From positions 63,411,464 to 63,475,463 of the forward strand of contig NC_089224.1 in NCBI RefSeq assembly GCF_963924675.1: a stretch of 64,000 nucleotides of DNA, read 5' to 3'. The notes beneath the pieces are model-generated. The model had not been told where the DNA came from, made no database searches, and was given only the letters and a program-made list of their open reading frames with translations. This DNA is from Phocoena phocoena. Its lineage: Eukaryota; Chordata; Mammalia; Artiodactyla; Phocoenidae. Position numbers and translations under genes: made by a program. Below are positions 12,571 to 24,602 of the stretch, piece after piece. Numbering within the stretch: position 1 is the stretch's first letter; the number at the start of each line of letters is the position of its first letter.

Positions 12571-13501
12571 GATGTAATTGCTGGAATTTTTAGGTCTGTA
12601 ACCTAGCCTGAACTAACAGGCAAAGGCTTGCTCTTAAAATGAGCTAAAAAGTGAATGGTAACAAAGCAGTATCTCTAATCTTTTCTTGTTGAATTTAAAA
12701 ATCATAATCAAAGTCAGAAGGAAGTCTTGTTCATTGTGGATGTGTTGTCATTAGCAATTTGCATAAACCAGAGACGATGGTTATTGCACATGGAACGACA
12801 TGTTGCCAAATAACAAACCTGTAACGTCCTATCGATTGGTCTCCTCTATTAATCCACTTTGCTGGGCATGTTTAGTAGATTGCAAATATTATTCTTTTAA
12901 GTTTGTTCCTTTGCTTGAAGTGGTAAGGTATTCAATTTAGACTCCTTTACACACATGCACTAGACTCATTTGAGCTGAATGAGGAAACTTCCCTGGGAAC
13001 CACAGTGCCTGCCAAATCCTCGTTTCATAAATGTGGAGCAGTAAGCAAAAAAAAACAAAGACCTGAGATGGAAAGGGAAGAACTTCGAATCATTTTGAGA
13101 TGATCTTCCTTTTTATTGGTCTTGCAAATTTAACATGAATTTCCCCTCAGTGCTTTTTAACTACTAACATCCAGTGAAGACGACAAATACGTTATGAGAT
13201 CTGATATTCTGAGGCGAGGCATAGACCCTACACAGTACGATGAAGCATATAAGATATAAAAGGTAAGTGATGCTCATTTTGCTAGATGGTTGACATTAAA
13301 GGATTCATCAATGGGGGAAGGGAATGTCAGGAAAAGACAGTAGATACTGGGAAGCCACAGGAAGGCCAGAAGGACTCACACTGATTTTAGAACAGATTCC
13401 AAGGGGCTGAATGTACCTCCCACTCTGGGGGGCAGCAAAAAATTCCAAAGCACTGTCAAGGTAAGCTCAGGACTTGGTACTGGAAGTTCCAAAGGTATAC
13501 A
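12571..13501. other. Unique AT-rich DNA
   Basis: No repeat is recognised. 12,710-12,950 is repeat-free and carries motifs such as 'atttgcataa' and 'tattaatccac', so it is a candidate conserved non-coding block. That is inference only. Confidence 0.35.
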
Positions 13502-13712
13502 TAGTTGTTCCTTGAATAACAGGGGGGTTAATCCACATATAACTTAACGCCCTTTTAGCTGACCCTCCTTGTCTGTGGTTTCTCCGCATACACAGAGTCA
13601 AATGACAGCAGCAGATCATATTGCACTGTAGTATTTACCACTGAAAACTATCCACGTATAAGTGAAGTGGACCTGCGCAGTTCCAGCCTGAGTTGTTCAA
13701 GGGTCACCTGTA
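13502..13712. mobile_element. Non-autonomous DNA transposon (Tigger/TcMar-like)
   Basis: The left end 'gttgttccttgaataacag' and right end 'gagttgttcaagggtcacc' are imperfect inverted repeats. The interior contains 'ccacgtataagtgaag' and 'gacctgcgcagtt' blocks typical of the 'ttgacccttgaacaac' family of mammalian MITEs. There is no transposase sequence. The subfamily name is not certain. Confidence 0.7.
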
Positions 13713-16082
13713 AAGATTTACTTAAGTCTTTTGAGAAATGTATCCTCTGCTGATATCATGTCAGTAACTTCCTGAAAGCCCAGAGAATGGAAATTCCATG
13801 AAGCTCTGAAAACACCATAAGCAAAAGAAATTCTAGTGGCATAAGCAACGGAAAACGTCCCCAAATGTCTTCACCAAAGCTTCCCCCTGCTTTCCCCAGT
13901 GAAATTACTAAGGAATTGGTAGACTCTAAGTTCTAGTTGTTAATAAAGAAGCTAATTTGGCCTCCTTATAATCCACTTTTAATCTAATCTCATCTACAGC
14001 ATTTGTTTAGCCCACGATGTCATAATAATGACTTTAAGGTCACTTTGCTTAATTAGATGATCAAGTTCTGCTTAAAAAAAATTTCCCTTACAGCATAAAG
14101 TGTATTTCTAACTTTTAAACTGATTGCTATAATACAAAAAATGCCCAGATAGAACAACACCAACTCCCTCATTGAGGGACAGTTCTGGTCCCTCAATGAC
14201 TCTGAGAAAATGAAAATGTCCATGTTAGGCTGTTATGGTGACAGCAATGTCTTGAATCCTAATTCTGAGTAGTGACAACTATTTCCTAATTAAGAGAATC
14301 TTTGTGCCTTCTCCCTGCCATGATGCACGAGATCTTGTCCAAAATAGAACCACTCTGCACATTCACCTGTAAGCTTATAACAAGTGCAACCCTTAAAAAG
14401 TCTAGCTGCCATGTGACCCAGTCTGGACACAGGTTTTCATTCAAAGACCAGTCAGCCTAGAATCATAAGAAAATTGCAGAGCTATATGGTACTTTACTGC
14501 GATATCTTGATACAATATCAAAGAAGGATCATACATTCATAATGTATGACCAAATCCTTAAAATCCTCTTTCCATACCTCCTGATCTCATTTCACACTAG
14601 GGGGAACTTTTCCCAAAGACTCTCCACTTCACTCTAAACCTCCCCAAATCCTGGCCACACTGACTTCAGCAGCTCTTCTCCTTTCCACATTTTTGGAATC
14701 ATTCTCCCTTCAGCACTTTCTAATGAAAATCAAATCAGGCCAGTCTTGATTCTCCTCAATTCTTCCCTTCCTCCATTACCCAGAATCTATTCAACAGAGG
14801 ACTGGGAAACCCAGCAGACAATGGCAAATTCTCTTTAGTGGATAGGAAGAGGGAGAGGGGCTTCCTATTCTCCTGTAATAATGAGATCATATTAGAAAAA
14901 AATACTGATCACTTAAGAAGATGACTCCCATTGGGATACTTTGGAAGAATTGTCAACAGTGGGGTATTCTGAGGCATGTTGTCCTGGATTCAAACTATGG
15001 CCATATTTTTAGGCTCTATGACTATGAAAACAGTGAGAGTACTTTTTACCGGTGATGTAAACTCCCACCACAGGCCCTGGGCTTCATTCCACTGACTGCT
15101 GAATGGCTTTTTCTCTTGCAGAATCTGCATTTTGTTTTCCTGCATATTTCGGAAGAAAACTTATGTAACTTCTGCATCTAGAATAAACTTTGATGGGTTT
15201 AATCAGATATTCACATGCTACACAGCTTCTGTTTCCTATGTTCTACTCAGGCCGTTGGTAAACTCTCTTGACATGCATACTGGGGGCAGCATATACATTA
15301 GAAGCTGTCCATTAATCCTACGGTGTGAGGTAAGGCAGAGCCACTGCTTGAACTAATGAAAATGCATCTGTCACAGGTACAGTGGGACACCACCCGATTT
15401 AAGAAATCTTGCAAAATTGCCACTTTGTGACAGATGGCACCATTCTGGCCCAAAAAAGTCTCTAGTTTTTTGAGTGTCTGGTTTGAAAGAGATCTTTTCA
15501 TATCATATATTTGAGGCAGACAAATAGCTAGAAGGAGAGAATTGTTTTACTCAGGACTATGTTTTGTTTGTTTTTGTTTTGCTTCAAAATAAAGTTAGTT
15601 AAAGCTCCTCGTCTCACTAACCCAAGGAAGCTGACTGATGGATAACTGACTATTCAGCATTTCACCAAGTAGCCAGCCATTACAAGCACAAAGTCTGTTT
15701 AATTCCAGGCTGGAGTTACAGTCTTCTGCTGTCTACCACTAATGCCTGAAAGTAAAGTTGAGCTACCACTCTTTTGAAGAGTTGAGGTAGAAGGGATAAC
15801 TTTTTTACTTTATTGATTCTATTAAAAAAGAAACTACTATCAAGATACACACTTCTATAGTTTTTTTTTTCCTATAATGAAGATTTGCATCTACCCACTG
15901 ATATTTTCTTATACCTGTTCCCCCAGGCAACCTACTACATGAATTTATACTTCAACTGACTGGAATACGAGTGAAATTAGGAGCAGCTAGTAACTCTGGG
16001 GCAGAGAGCAACCAGCCCACTGGTTCGCAATGGGATCAGTCTGTACATTCAGGAACACCATTACCACGCTGGGTCTCCTAAG
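13713..16082. other. Unique DNA, one perfect hairpin
   Basis: A 12-bp perfect inverted repeat with a 7-nt loop lies at 14169-14199. A pyrimidine tract plus 'cag' at 15107-15121 resembles a splice acceptor, but no coding exon follows. 14,560-14,800 may be a badly eroded LINE fragment. Confidence 0.4.
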
Positions 16083-16330
16083 CTGCCCTATTCTTTCCAC
16101 ACATACTTACTGAGTGTTAATTACACACCTGATACTACACCCAGGGCTAGGGAGACAGAGGTAAATTACACAAATATGATCCCTGCCCTCCTGGAGGGAA
16201 AACAGACCCAAATGGTAAGCAAAGAAATAAGTAAAATAATCGAAAGTTCTAAGAAGTGACATGAAGGGAACCAACCAGGACAGGTATGCAGGAGAAGCCT
16301 CTTGTAGGTTAGGAAGTTCAGGAAGGGTCT
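16083..16330 (-). repeat. LINE-2 3' end, reversed
   Basis: 'cttactgagtgttaatta', 'gggctagggagacagagg' and 'atccctgccctcctgga' match the reversed L2 end. They are followed by the 'gtaagcaaagaaataagt' and 'agaagtgacatgaagg' blocks. Confidence 0.8.
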
Positions 16331-18559
16331 TTTTGAAAGATGGCTTGCTTTCTTTTCTCTGTAATATTCCTTCAAAAATTTGAAGACAGCTAAGGCCTAA
16401 GAATACACATTTTCTTTTCTGGGCCCAACATTCACTGTTTGTTCGGCTTGTCTCCTGATAAAATGTTCAGGGAGGGTCCCTTCTACATCCTTCCTTGGGT
16501 ACTTCTAGACATGGGTCTTTCATAATAAGAAAAGGATCCAAAAGATAAGAGACTTTCTTCTGCAGGGGTAGTTGACAGACAAGTCAGAAAAGCTTTGATA
16601 CTGTATCATTTACTGTCATTAGGAAAAAGCTAGAATCCCAAAATCTGATTCTCAAATCTTTGAGTGCAAATAGTTCTGGGTCTCTGCAAAAAAATATCTC
16701 CCACTTAGTACACTCATGGTGCCAGCTGCTACCAACTACCACTGGGGAGCCAGACCCACCCTGGGGTTTCCAGGGACTTGATATCCAAAGTCATCAGCAA
16801 GCTTCTGTTCTTAAAACCACCATTTATCCACCTTTATCTCCTGCTCTTGACTTCCATCCAGTTCCCCTTCCACTTCCTCCCTGCCCCTGCTGTGCTTCAC
16901 CCACAGCTGAGCTATCGCAAAGGTCCATCAAGAAATAAGGCAAGGGGGTGCATTGCTCAATCCTGTTTACTTAGCTTCAGGAAGAACTGCATTTCCAACC
17001 CAAGGTGGGTATATGTGACATTCTGAGTAAATGAAACCAATCTGTTCACAAATCATGAAAACATTTTCAGCACAACATGCCGATATCGATCATGCTATAA
17101 AAAAGGTTTTAATCTTATTTACTAAACACCCCCTTGGCTGGCCTGGGCTGCAGCCAGTCAGAACTATAAAAACGTGAGTCCAACTGGTTTGCATATTGCT
17201 TTTTTTTTTTTTTTAATTATAGTTCCTCCAATTGCCCAGGTTCTGTAAACATTTACTCAATATTTACTGCACTTAAATTTAAGAATTCGGCTGTCTCTCT
17301 TAACTGGTTTATGAACACCAAACAGAAAAACCAGTTCTTCAGACGGAGGTGATAGCATCTGATTGACACATTGAAACTGGATTACGTATTAAACGAGAAA
17401 TGCCCTCCTTGAGCCAAGATCACTGTGAAGTGAAAAGCAAGTGACCTTCTCAGTTGATGACGCATCCATAAAATGGTTGGAAAGCTGCCCTATTTGCACA
17501 TGGAATCAGAAAATAAAATGAAATCAAAAGATTCCATCCCATTCCTCTGATTTCATCATCTTGCTACAGCCATTCTCCCCAGGGCTTTCCTCTAACCCAG
17601 TTGCCAAGGAGGCGTGAGGGGTTATCCTCTCTGAAACACCATTAAGGATTCTGTGGGCCCTCCTGGGGCTACTCTGAAAGAGCACTGTAGGGAAACTGGC
17701 TGCTTCTCTGGGCTCATCATATGGAAAGTATATTTCTCAACACAGCTGGCAAACAAATCTCTTTAAAGGAGATAGCCAAGAGGCCCAAGATTGGCCCTCA
17801 AATAATGAGTTCAGCATCTTTCACTCTCCCCAGTCTACAATATTCTTCCTCCCTTGTAGTTATTTATTATTATTCAATATTTATGCAAGCTATAAACGTG
17901 CAGAGCACTGAAGAGTATCACAGAAGGGCCAATGCAATAACAACACCTTCTCCCAAGGCCTAGAAAAGGACCTGCAAGTCAAGTCCAATGGCAGAGGCAT
18001 CCAAGGAGAGAGAAGGGCAGGAAGATGGATGGACAGCTGAAGCTGTCCAGAGTCAGGGACCCTTTCTAGACACTGTCACATTCTGCTGGATGAGAGCTCC
18101 TCTACGCTGCAGTGGATTACAGGAGGAAACAGCTTGACCTCTCCATGCCTTTGGCTATTCCACACTTGTTTTGTAAACAGAAGTCGAAATAGTGACCCAG
18201 AATTAAGACATGCACCATAAACTACAACTCATATTCCTAGGCCCCAGCCAAGGTAGTGGAAACTATTAAAAGAGCAAGAGTTTAGAAAGCAGTGCTTTCA
18301 CTCAGGGTACATAGCCTGTGAAACACCCCCCGCCAATATGACTTGTGTCGATATACAAACTGTCCTGACGTCCTCCAACAATGGCCCGAGCATAGTCTCT
18401 GCTTACCAGGAAGTGAGTGTGCTGAAGTTCAGGTCACGGAAGAAGTACCCGAGGTAATGTCATCAGAAAATGACAGAGCTGAGCTCTGAACCATAACTCC
18501 CTGACTCCAAGGCCAATATTCCTCCATTACAGAACGGCTGCCTCTGCCTGCTCCTCCCT
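16331..18559. other. Unique DNA, no gene recognised
   Basis: 17,080-17,215 has two TATA-like strings ('gctataaaaa' and 'actataaaaa') and a 'tttgcat' octamer but no transcript evidence. No repeat family is recognised. Confidence 0.4.
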
Positions 18560-18811
18560 TGGTTGCTCTGTACCTTGGTTCCCTGGCGTCTTTCCTCTTC
18601 AACTCTTCCATCCTATTTTCCCTAAATGGCTATTCGCCTTGTACCTTTGACTCCAGGCCTCCTCCAGCCCCTTTCGCTTGTTATTTCTCTCCTCGGCCCC
18701 TCTGCTTTTTTAATTTCTGTGTTCTTCCTGGGAAATCGCATTGTCCCTCGTGCTTTAACCACCAGCTCTATGTGGTGGACTTTCCATTGCCTCTCCAGCC
18801 CTACACTTGAG
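18560..18811 (+). repeat. Probable LINE-2 fragment
   Basis: C/T-rich sequence with 'ctccagccctacacttgagc' and 'aactcttcc'-type blocks resembles the upstream 3' portion of L2. It is weakly supported. The open frames across it are not genes. Confidence 0.4.
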
Positions 18812-18960
18812 CTTATGAACTTGGGAGTCAGACAGGCTTGGGGTGAAATATCAACACTGCTCCACAGCACCTGTGAGACCTGCTTCAGCTGTCTAGAACC
18901 ATTTCGCATCCTTAAAGTGAGAAGAATATTTATCTCAAAGCTGAGGTCAAGATCTCCAGG
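18812..18960 (+). repeat. MIR SINE relic
   Basis: 'cttgggagtcagacaggct', then 'gtgagacctgcttcagctg' and 'catccttaaagtgagaag', follow the MIR head and core in order. Confidence 0.7.
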
Positions 18961-19689
18961 GGCTCTGATGTCCATTCTCCCCTCCTTTTTAGTAGCAGAG
19001 TACTTTACTGCCAGGCTCTAACATTTCTCAGCCTCCCCTTCAGCTTCATGTCATTATGTTCTAGCCAGTGAGAGGCAAGCTGAGGCATCCAAGGGAAAGC
19101 CTTTTCTCTACTTCCCTCTTTCCTTTTCAAGATCACACATGTGATGGCTGAGCTTCATCAGCCATTCTGGATCATGAGGAGACCTTGAGAGTAGAAGTCA
19201 GATGCTTCAGTTGGCCAGGCAGAAAGATATATGACTGGGTCTCCAAAGAGACTGCAAAACCACCATGACAGACCTGAACTGCCCACATTTTATATAATGG
19301 CAGGGGGACGGTGGGGGGAATCACTGTTTGGCAAGTTTCTTTTCTTATATACATATGCAGCCAAGTCTAGCACATCTACCATGTCTTTTCTTCCTCTCCT
19401 CCTTCTACCTAGTGAGAAAAATACCCCACAGAAGACATACAGCAGCTACTGACACTGGAGATGCAACTGGAAGGAAAAGGAGAGAAACACCTTTCTCCTG
19501 TCCACCCATCTCCCACTATGACTCCCACTGACTAAACTAGCCAGGAGCCACTTCTGAAGAAGTCGTGGAAATGCTGTTACAAAGGACAGCTTCCTTCAAT
19601 GGAGAACAGAGCAAAAAAGGGTGGGGGGATGAATTTGAGAACAAATGCCTGACGAATGACATGGCCTGCCCAGAGGATGTTAACTAAAT
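18961..19689. other. Unclassified, possibly old repeat material
   Basis: 19,035-19,400 ('ctagccagtgagaggcaag' onwards) has the look of an old dispersed eutherian repeat that I cannot name. No exon is seen. Confidence 0.3.
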
Positions 19690-19754
19690 GAAGGCCCATT
19701 CATAAAGCATTTAGCACAGTGCCTGCCATATAATAGGCATCCCCAAAATGCTGG
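19690..19754 (+). repeat. MIR 3' tail
   Basis: 'agcacagtgcctgccatat' followed by 'aataggcatcc' is the terminal block of MIR/L2-type elements. Confidence 0.55.
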
Positions 19755-21045
19755 CTCCCTGCCCTTCACTCATTTCTCTTCTGAGTTATAGATTCACAGA
19801 GTCATTCATCTCTGCATCTCTCCATACTATTCCACAAGTACCTCCACCCAGTTCGTCCAAGACAGAATTCGGCACATTTTGCTTCTACAAAATTCCCTTT
19901 CTCCTGTGTTCTAACACAGGCGATGGAATCATGACCATCCTAAGTACTGTCTTGATATCTCAGAGTCCTATTAAGCTCTTCCCTTTCCATAATCTTCCCT
20001 CCCCCAATTCCATCAAGTTATCGAAATACAGGTGTCTGCCTCCACGGATTTCCTGACCATCCCCTCTAACTCTCATGACCATGAATCTAAATTGCTCTCA
20101 ATGTCACTGCATCCTCTCACACAGTTTCTGCCCTTCTCTGTCCATCCACACTACCCAAATCTCTCTCTATCTTCTTCACCAGCTTCTCATTTTGTTGGCT
20201 CACGTGAGGCTTTGAATTCAGACTCAACTTCTTGGCCTCCTTTCACCATCAATTACATAACTAACGAATGTCTGTATCTTATAGATCAAGTTCACAAAAG
20301 CAAGACTTGGGCCCATTTATATTTTCTTGCTATACTGTTAAGTTGATTGCCTGTGGCTTAACTGCCTGTGAATGATATGTCTCCCATGACCCGTTCATTG
20401 GGAACTGAGAGGGGGCAGGATAGCTTATAACTGACATCTCTTTAAACAGTCCTACTACCACAGCTATTCTTTTCAAACTCAGATATGATCATAGCATCCT
20501 CCCGACTAAAACTCACCAAAACTTTGATGACTACCCAGAACAGGAAGAAAAAAATGTTTGGCTTACAAAATTTAATAGGAAATACTTCTGTCATTAAGAG
20601 ATGAATGTCACTTTGTGATTCATGAGATGTTAAGTGAAATGTGCTCACTGGGAATCTTTCACAACATGGAAAAAATTTCCAAAGGATCTTTCTACACTCA
20701 CCCTATGCTCCAGTGTCTTGGATCCAGTGTCTGGGACTTACTTTGCATTTCCAAATTCTCTTCTTTGAGCTTCTGTTCTCTCTGTCTGGAATGCTTTTTC
20801 CCTTGATATTTCTACATGTTGAAATCCTACCTAGCAATCCCAAGAAATTCTAACATGGTCTTTGCAATGCTACTGCCCTTCATCACCCGAGTTAGCCACT
20901 TCTAGACACAAATGGCCTCCCTCCCTTATAAGCTCCAAGAAAGCAGGCACAGCATCTGTTTTTTTGGCCACTGTATTCCCAGTACTCAGGAGAGACCTTG
21001 GCTTAGCACATGCTCCATATGTATCTGTTGAATAACTGTGCACCC
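19755..21045 (+). repeat. Long LINE-2 relic
   Basis: Blocks appear in L2 order: 'cgtccaagacagaattc' (19,855), 'ccaattccatcaagttat' (20,005), 'tatgatcatagcatcctcc' (20,480), 'ctctgtctggaatgc' (20,778), 'cataagctcc'-type (20,930) and 'gttgaataactg' (21,027). 20,565-20,700 matches less well and may be a small insertion. No reverse transcriptase frame remains. Confidence 0.75.
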
Positions 21046-21966
21046 CACAGTGCATCATTTCTTCCCTACATGTCTATTGAAGCACTGATGACAGCCTGCC
21101 TTAGATTCCAGCCATGTCAGTTCTTATATCTATCTCCCAATAGGAATTGAATAAGAATAAGAATATTATTAATCTTGGCATCTTCCATGCACCTAGAAGA
21201 CTGGTTTAAACAAACTAGATTCATGATAAATATTTGTGAAACTGAACAGTTGAGTGTATTCATTCCTTTTGGGGTCAAAAGAAAGATTTGGATTCAATAA
21301 GATACTTTTTTCTTCACAAAGGAAAAAAATTAACACTTGGACTCACGTACAAAATAGAAATCTCTAAAACTCATGGAACAAAATTTAGGTTTTTGACATT
21401 CTATAATTATAAGGTTTAAAACTGAAATAACTATTTCCATAGTCAGCAATTAATGTTGTTTTCATACTGTCGGCCACTCCTACAAAATAAGATATTCTTA
21501 AGTCTCAAATTGTAGAAGTAATATATACTTTTTATTACTAGAGAAATTATCTTCTTTCCAACTTTAAGTCATCTTCGGGTATGATTCTTTTCAAAATTTA
21601 TTTGAAGTGTCCTTGTATGATCAACAAATAGTTACGACATGCTTGCAAAGATAACTGTTGCTTTAAAGGATCATTTATGATTACTTTAGCAGAAACAAAA
21701 TGAATTTTAAAAAAACACGTTTACTCGCATTCAAAGGTAACAGTGTGTGGAATTAAACTAAAAATGTATGATTTTATGTTAAGGGTAAAAGTGTACATTG
21801 CAAGAGAAATTCCTTTTTTAATGGAATCAAAGGTGAGGACCTAGTCTTTGAGGACAATGCTGAGGACCCGAGGAAGTCAGGAGGAAAATACTATCTACAG
21901 GAGATCATACAGATAGCATATACGAATCCACATAATATACAAATCGATACTAGATGAAGTTCAAAC
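21046..21966. other. Unique AT-rich DNA
   Basis: No repeat or exon recognised. Confidence 0.45.
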
Positions 21967-22170
21967 TATAAGGAAGAGGGGCTTCCCTGGTGGCGCAGTG
22001 GTTGAGAGTCCGCCTGCCAAGGCAGGGGACACGGGTTCGTGCCCCGGTCCGGGAAGATCCCACTATGCCGCGGAGCGGCTGGGCCCGTGAGCCATGGCCG
22101 CTGAGCCTGCGCGTCCGGAGCCTGTGCTCCGCGACGGGAGAGGCCACAGCAGTGAGAGGCCCAAGTAAAG

Positions 22171-22204
<34 letters not shown>

Positions 22205-22215
22205 TATAAGGAAGA
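21967..22215 (+). mobile_element. CHR-2 SINE with poly(A)-(TA)n tail
   Basis: The full element runs 21978-22204, close to consensus, with A box 'gtggcgcagtggttgag' and B box 'gggttcgtgcccc'. The 11-bp duplication 'tataaggaaga' lies at 21967-21977 and 22205-22215. The tail is an A-run passing directly into a (TA)n microsatellite. Confidence 0.95.
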
Positions 22216-22658
22216 ATAGCTCTCCAACATTCCATCCATGCACCTTAGTAAACAGAGTCATGCAAACTCTGCTGTCATTTCAGGGAAGTTCTGGAACTTC
22301 TGCTCCTGTCCCCCAGCAACACCACACTTCTTAGCCCTCTGAGTTGCCTTCATGGGACTACATTTCTCTTTGAGGGGTTCATGTATACTTGGGTGGCCTC
22401 ATCTGTCTCCCAGACCAGAACTTCCTTGAGCTTGCAGGTTCTGTGGGACATGCAGACCAGGCGGGACCTGCTTCTGGATGGTGCAGCCAAGATCTTCCTC
22501 TTGTTCGGTTCTGGTTCCCCTCCTGAACAATTTAGGTAGAACAAGCCAGGCCAGCCTTTCCGTTTTGCCTGTTTTCAGCACTGGAGGAACTGAAGGGAAG
22601 CACCACATCGATTTTCATTCCACCTCTGTTGTTAGTAAAGCTCACCCCCTGATATACA
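22216..22658. other. Unique DNA, no gene recognised
   Basis: Small open frames on both strands have no recognisable product, and no repeat is identified. Confidence 0.45.
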
Positions 22659-23102
22659 TCAGTGCCTCTCAACAGGCTGTTAAAAGCATTTTGGGTGCAT
22701 CCATCTTCATTGTGTGAAACTGTTCGAAACATTGTAGGATGTCTCACTTCTCTGTTTCCCACCATTAAATTCCAGGAACGCCCCCCAGACATTGTGAGCA
22801 CTAAAAAAAACCTCACTCTCTCACTGTGTCCCAGCTACCAAATGTAAAACCGTAGCTAGTGGAAAGCAGCCGCATAGCACAGGGAGATCAGCTCGGTGCT
22901 TTGTGACCACCTAGAAGGGGTGGGATAGGGAGGGTGGGAGGGAGGGAGGGAGACGCAAGAGGGAAGAGATATGGGGATGTTATGTATACGTATAGCTGAT
23001 TCACTTTGTTCTAAAGCAGAAACTAACACACCATTGTAAAGCAATTATACTCTAATAAAGATGTTAAAAAAAAAAAACCTCACACATTTCCAAACTGTCT
23101 AG
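22659..23102 (-). mobile_element. MER20 (hAT-Charlie) interrupted by L1
   Basis: 'cagtgcctctcaac', 'aaacattgtaggatgtc', 'cgccccccagacattg' and, beyond the L1, 'cacatttccaaactgtc' follow the reversed MER20 order. The element is diverged. The L1 at 22811-23083 splits it near its end. Confidence 0.65.
22803..23083 (+). mobile_element. 5'-truncated and 5'-inverted LINE-1 3' end
   Basis: 22835-23077 is the sense L1 3' UTR: 'gtggaaagcagccgcatag', a GGGA-rich tract and 'ctctaataaagatgtt' followed by poly(A). It is flanked by the direct repeat 'aaaaaaaacctcac' (22803-22816 and 23070-23083). The first 21 bases (22814-22834) are the reverse complement of L1 sequence seen in sense orientation at 36735-36755, with one mismatch. 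This is the signature of twin priming during insertion. Confidence 0.88.
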
Positions 23103-24062
23103 AAAGATGGTATAGCCTCTGTGTCAAGGCTTGATTTGGTCCAAAATCAAAACTGAGGATGGCTGAACCTTAATCTCCCACACAAATAGTGAGTTATATA
23201 TTTAGGTTGTGGTACTGGTACTGCTACTGCTAATACAGCCGGATCAGTCAAGAAAATGTATCATTTTTACTGCTCTGAGACATGGGAGGCACGATTCAAA
23301 AACTGCTCTTGTCCCACAAAATTCTAATGAAAATATTATCTCCACTTAGGAGCAGATTTACCACTTCATAAACTCAAGAAACGGCAAGTGGAGTGTGTTC
23401 CAAGAGTTAAACTCTCTTCAGACAAACAAAGGGAGGCTAATCCTAACTGACCTCACCCCAAAAAACACACATGCAGAGAAGGTGGCTCCCCCTGCAGATG
23501 AGTTATTTGCACTCATGTAGACAGTTTTGACAGTTGGCAGAAAGAAGGGTTTATTTGAGGGAAATATATACTGAAGATAGACTTTTCAGGCAAATCCTTG
23601 TTAGTGTTGTACTGCTCCTTAGAGGACAGGGCGTACATCCTGAGGTTTAAGATCTAATGAGGATTCCTGGAGAAGAGACGAAATTGTAGCCACAGAAAAT
23701 AAACTATAGGCAATTAGGTCTACATCGGATACATTTCCCGGCACACTAAGCTTCACTCATAACCTGTCTTCAGGTTCATGTGTTTCTGCAAGCCCAAACC
23801 TGTTTTGCTTTTAAGAATGTAATTCACTGGACATGAAATGAAATGTCTCTGAGTTGACACCCAAACGTCCAGCTACAGATGAATCCAGATTATATTTGCA
23901 GGCAGCAAGGTATTGAGTTACCAAGTCCTTCCAGAGCGTATTTGTTACAATCCTGTTGAAAATCAGCTGGCTTGGCAGAGAAGCTCTCATTTGCAAAGGA
24001 GAAAAATGAGGATTGTGATCACTGGGCTTCAGATCTAGCAGGTGTTTGCAGTGGATACAAAA
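23084..24062. other. Unique DNA, no gene recognised
   Basis: No repeat, exon or RNA gene recognised. Confidence 0.45.
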
Positions 24063-24602
24063 CACTGACTGTAAACCTGGCTGTATCAAAATTATCTGAA
24101 GACACTGCTGGGAATACAGATTCCCTGGGTTCCACCCATTACGGGCTCAACTGTGTCCCCTCCAAATTCTCATGCTGAAGTCCTAACCCTCTGCCTCAGA
24201 ATATGACTAGCTTTGGAGACTGGGTCTTTAAAGAGGTAATTAAAGTTAAAGTAGGTCAAGTGGGCCCTAATCCAATACCATCGGTGTCTTTATAAGAAAA
24301 GATTCGGACACAGACAAGCACAGAGGGAAGATCATGGGAAGATATAGGAAGAAGACAGCCATCTACAAGCCAAGAAGAGAGGCCTCAGAAGAAGCCAACC
24401 TTGCTGACACCTTGATCTCAGTCTTCTAGCCTCCAGAACTGTGATACAATAAATGTCTGATGTTTAGTCCACCCAGTCTGTGGTCCTCTGTTACAAAGCC
24501 CAAACTGACTAATACATCCCCCTAGACAGAGTGCATCAGAATCCCTGGAGGGTGGGGGCAGAGGCGAGCCTCACACATCAGACAGAGTTTGAGAACCACC
24601 AA
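24063..24602 (-). mobile_element. MER5A-like DNA transposon split by MLT1
   Basis: The left part (24063-24137) reads 'tatcaaaattatctgaag' and 'aatacagattccctggg'. The right part (24521-24602) reads 'gcatcagaatccctggagg' and ends 'gtttgagaaccacca', the MER5A-type terminus. The pieces fit a reversed MER5A once the LTR between them is removed. Confidence 0.6.
24139..24515 (+). mobile_element. MLT1 solo LTR (ERVL-MaLR)
   Basis: The MLT1 landmarks occur in order: 'ctcaactgtgtcccctcc', 'tctttaaagaggtaattaa', 'gtctttataagaaaag', 'accttgatctcagtcttct', 'agcctccagaactgtg' and 'ccacccagtctgtggt'. No internal viral region accompanies it. Confidence 0.9.

Noticed and set aside
15107..15360. Possible exon with polypyrimidine tract and 'cag' acceptor
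   Set aside because: The open frame after it starts mid-sequence, shows no domain, and no matching donor gives a coding exon. Such acceptors occur frequently by chance.
18626..19021. 131-codon plus-strand open frame
   Set aside because: It spans a probable L2 fragment and a MIR, so its sequence is explained by repeats.
21978..22160. tRNA-like A and B boxes
   Set aside because: They belong to the CHR-2 SINE promoter, with poly(A) tail and target duplication; it is a retroposon and not a tRNA gene.
22917..22951. GGGA repeats as a possible independent satellite
   Set aside because: The same tract sits at the same place in the L1 at 36855-36884, so it is part of the L1 3' UTR.
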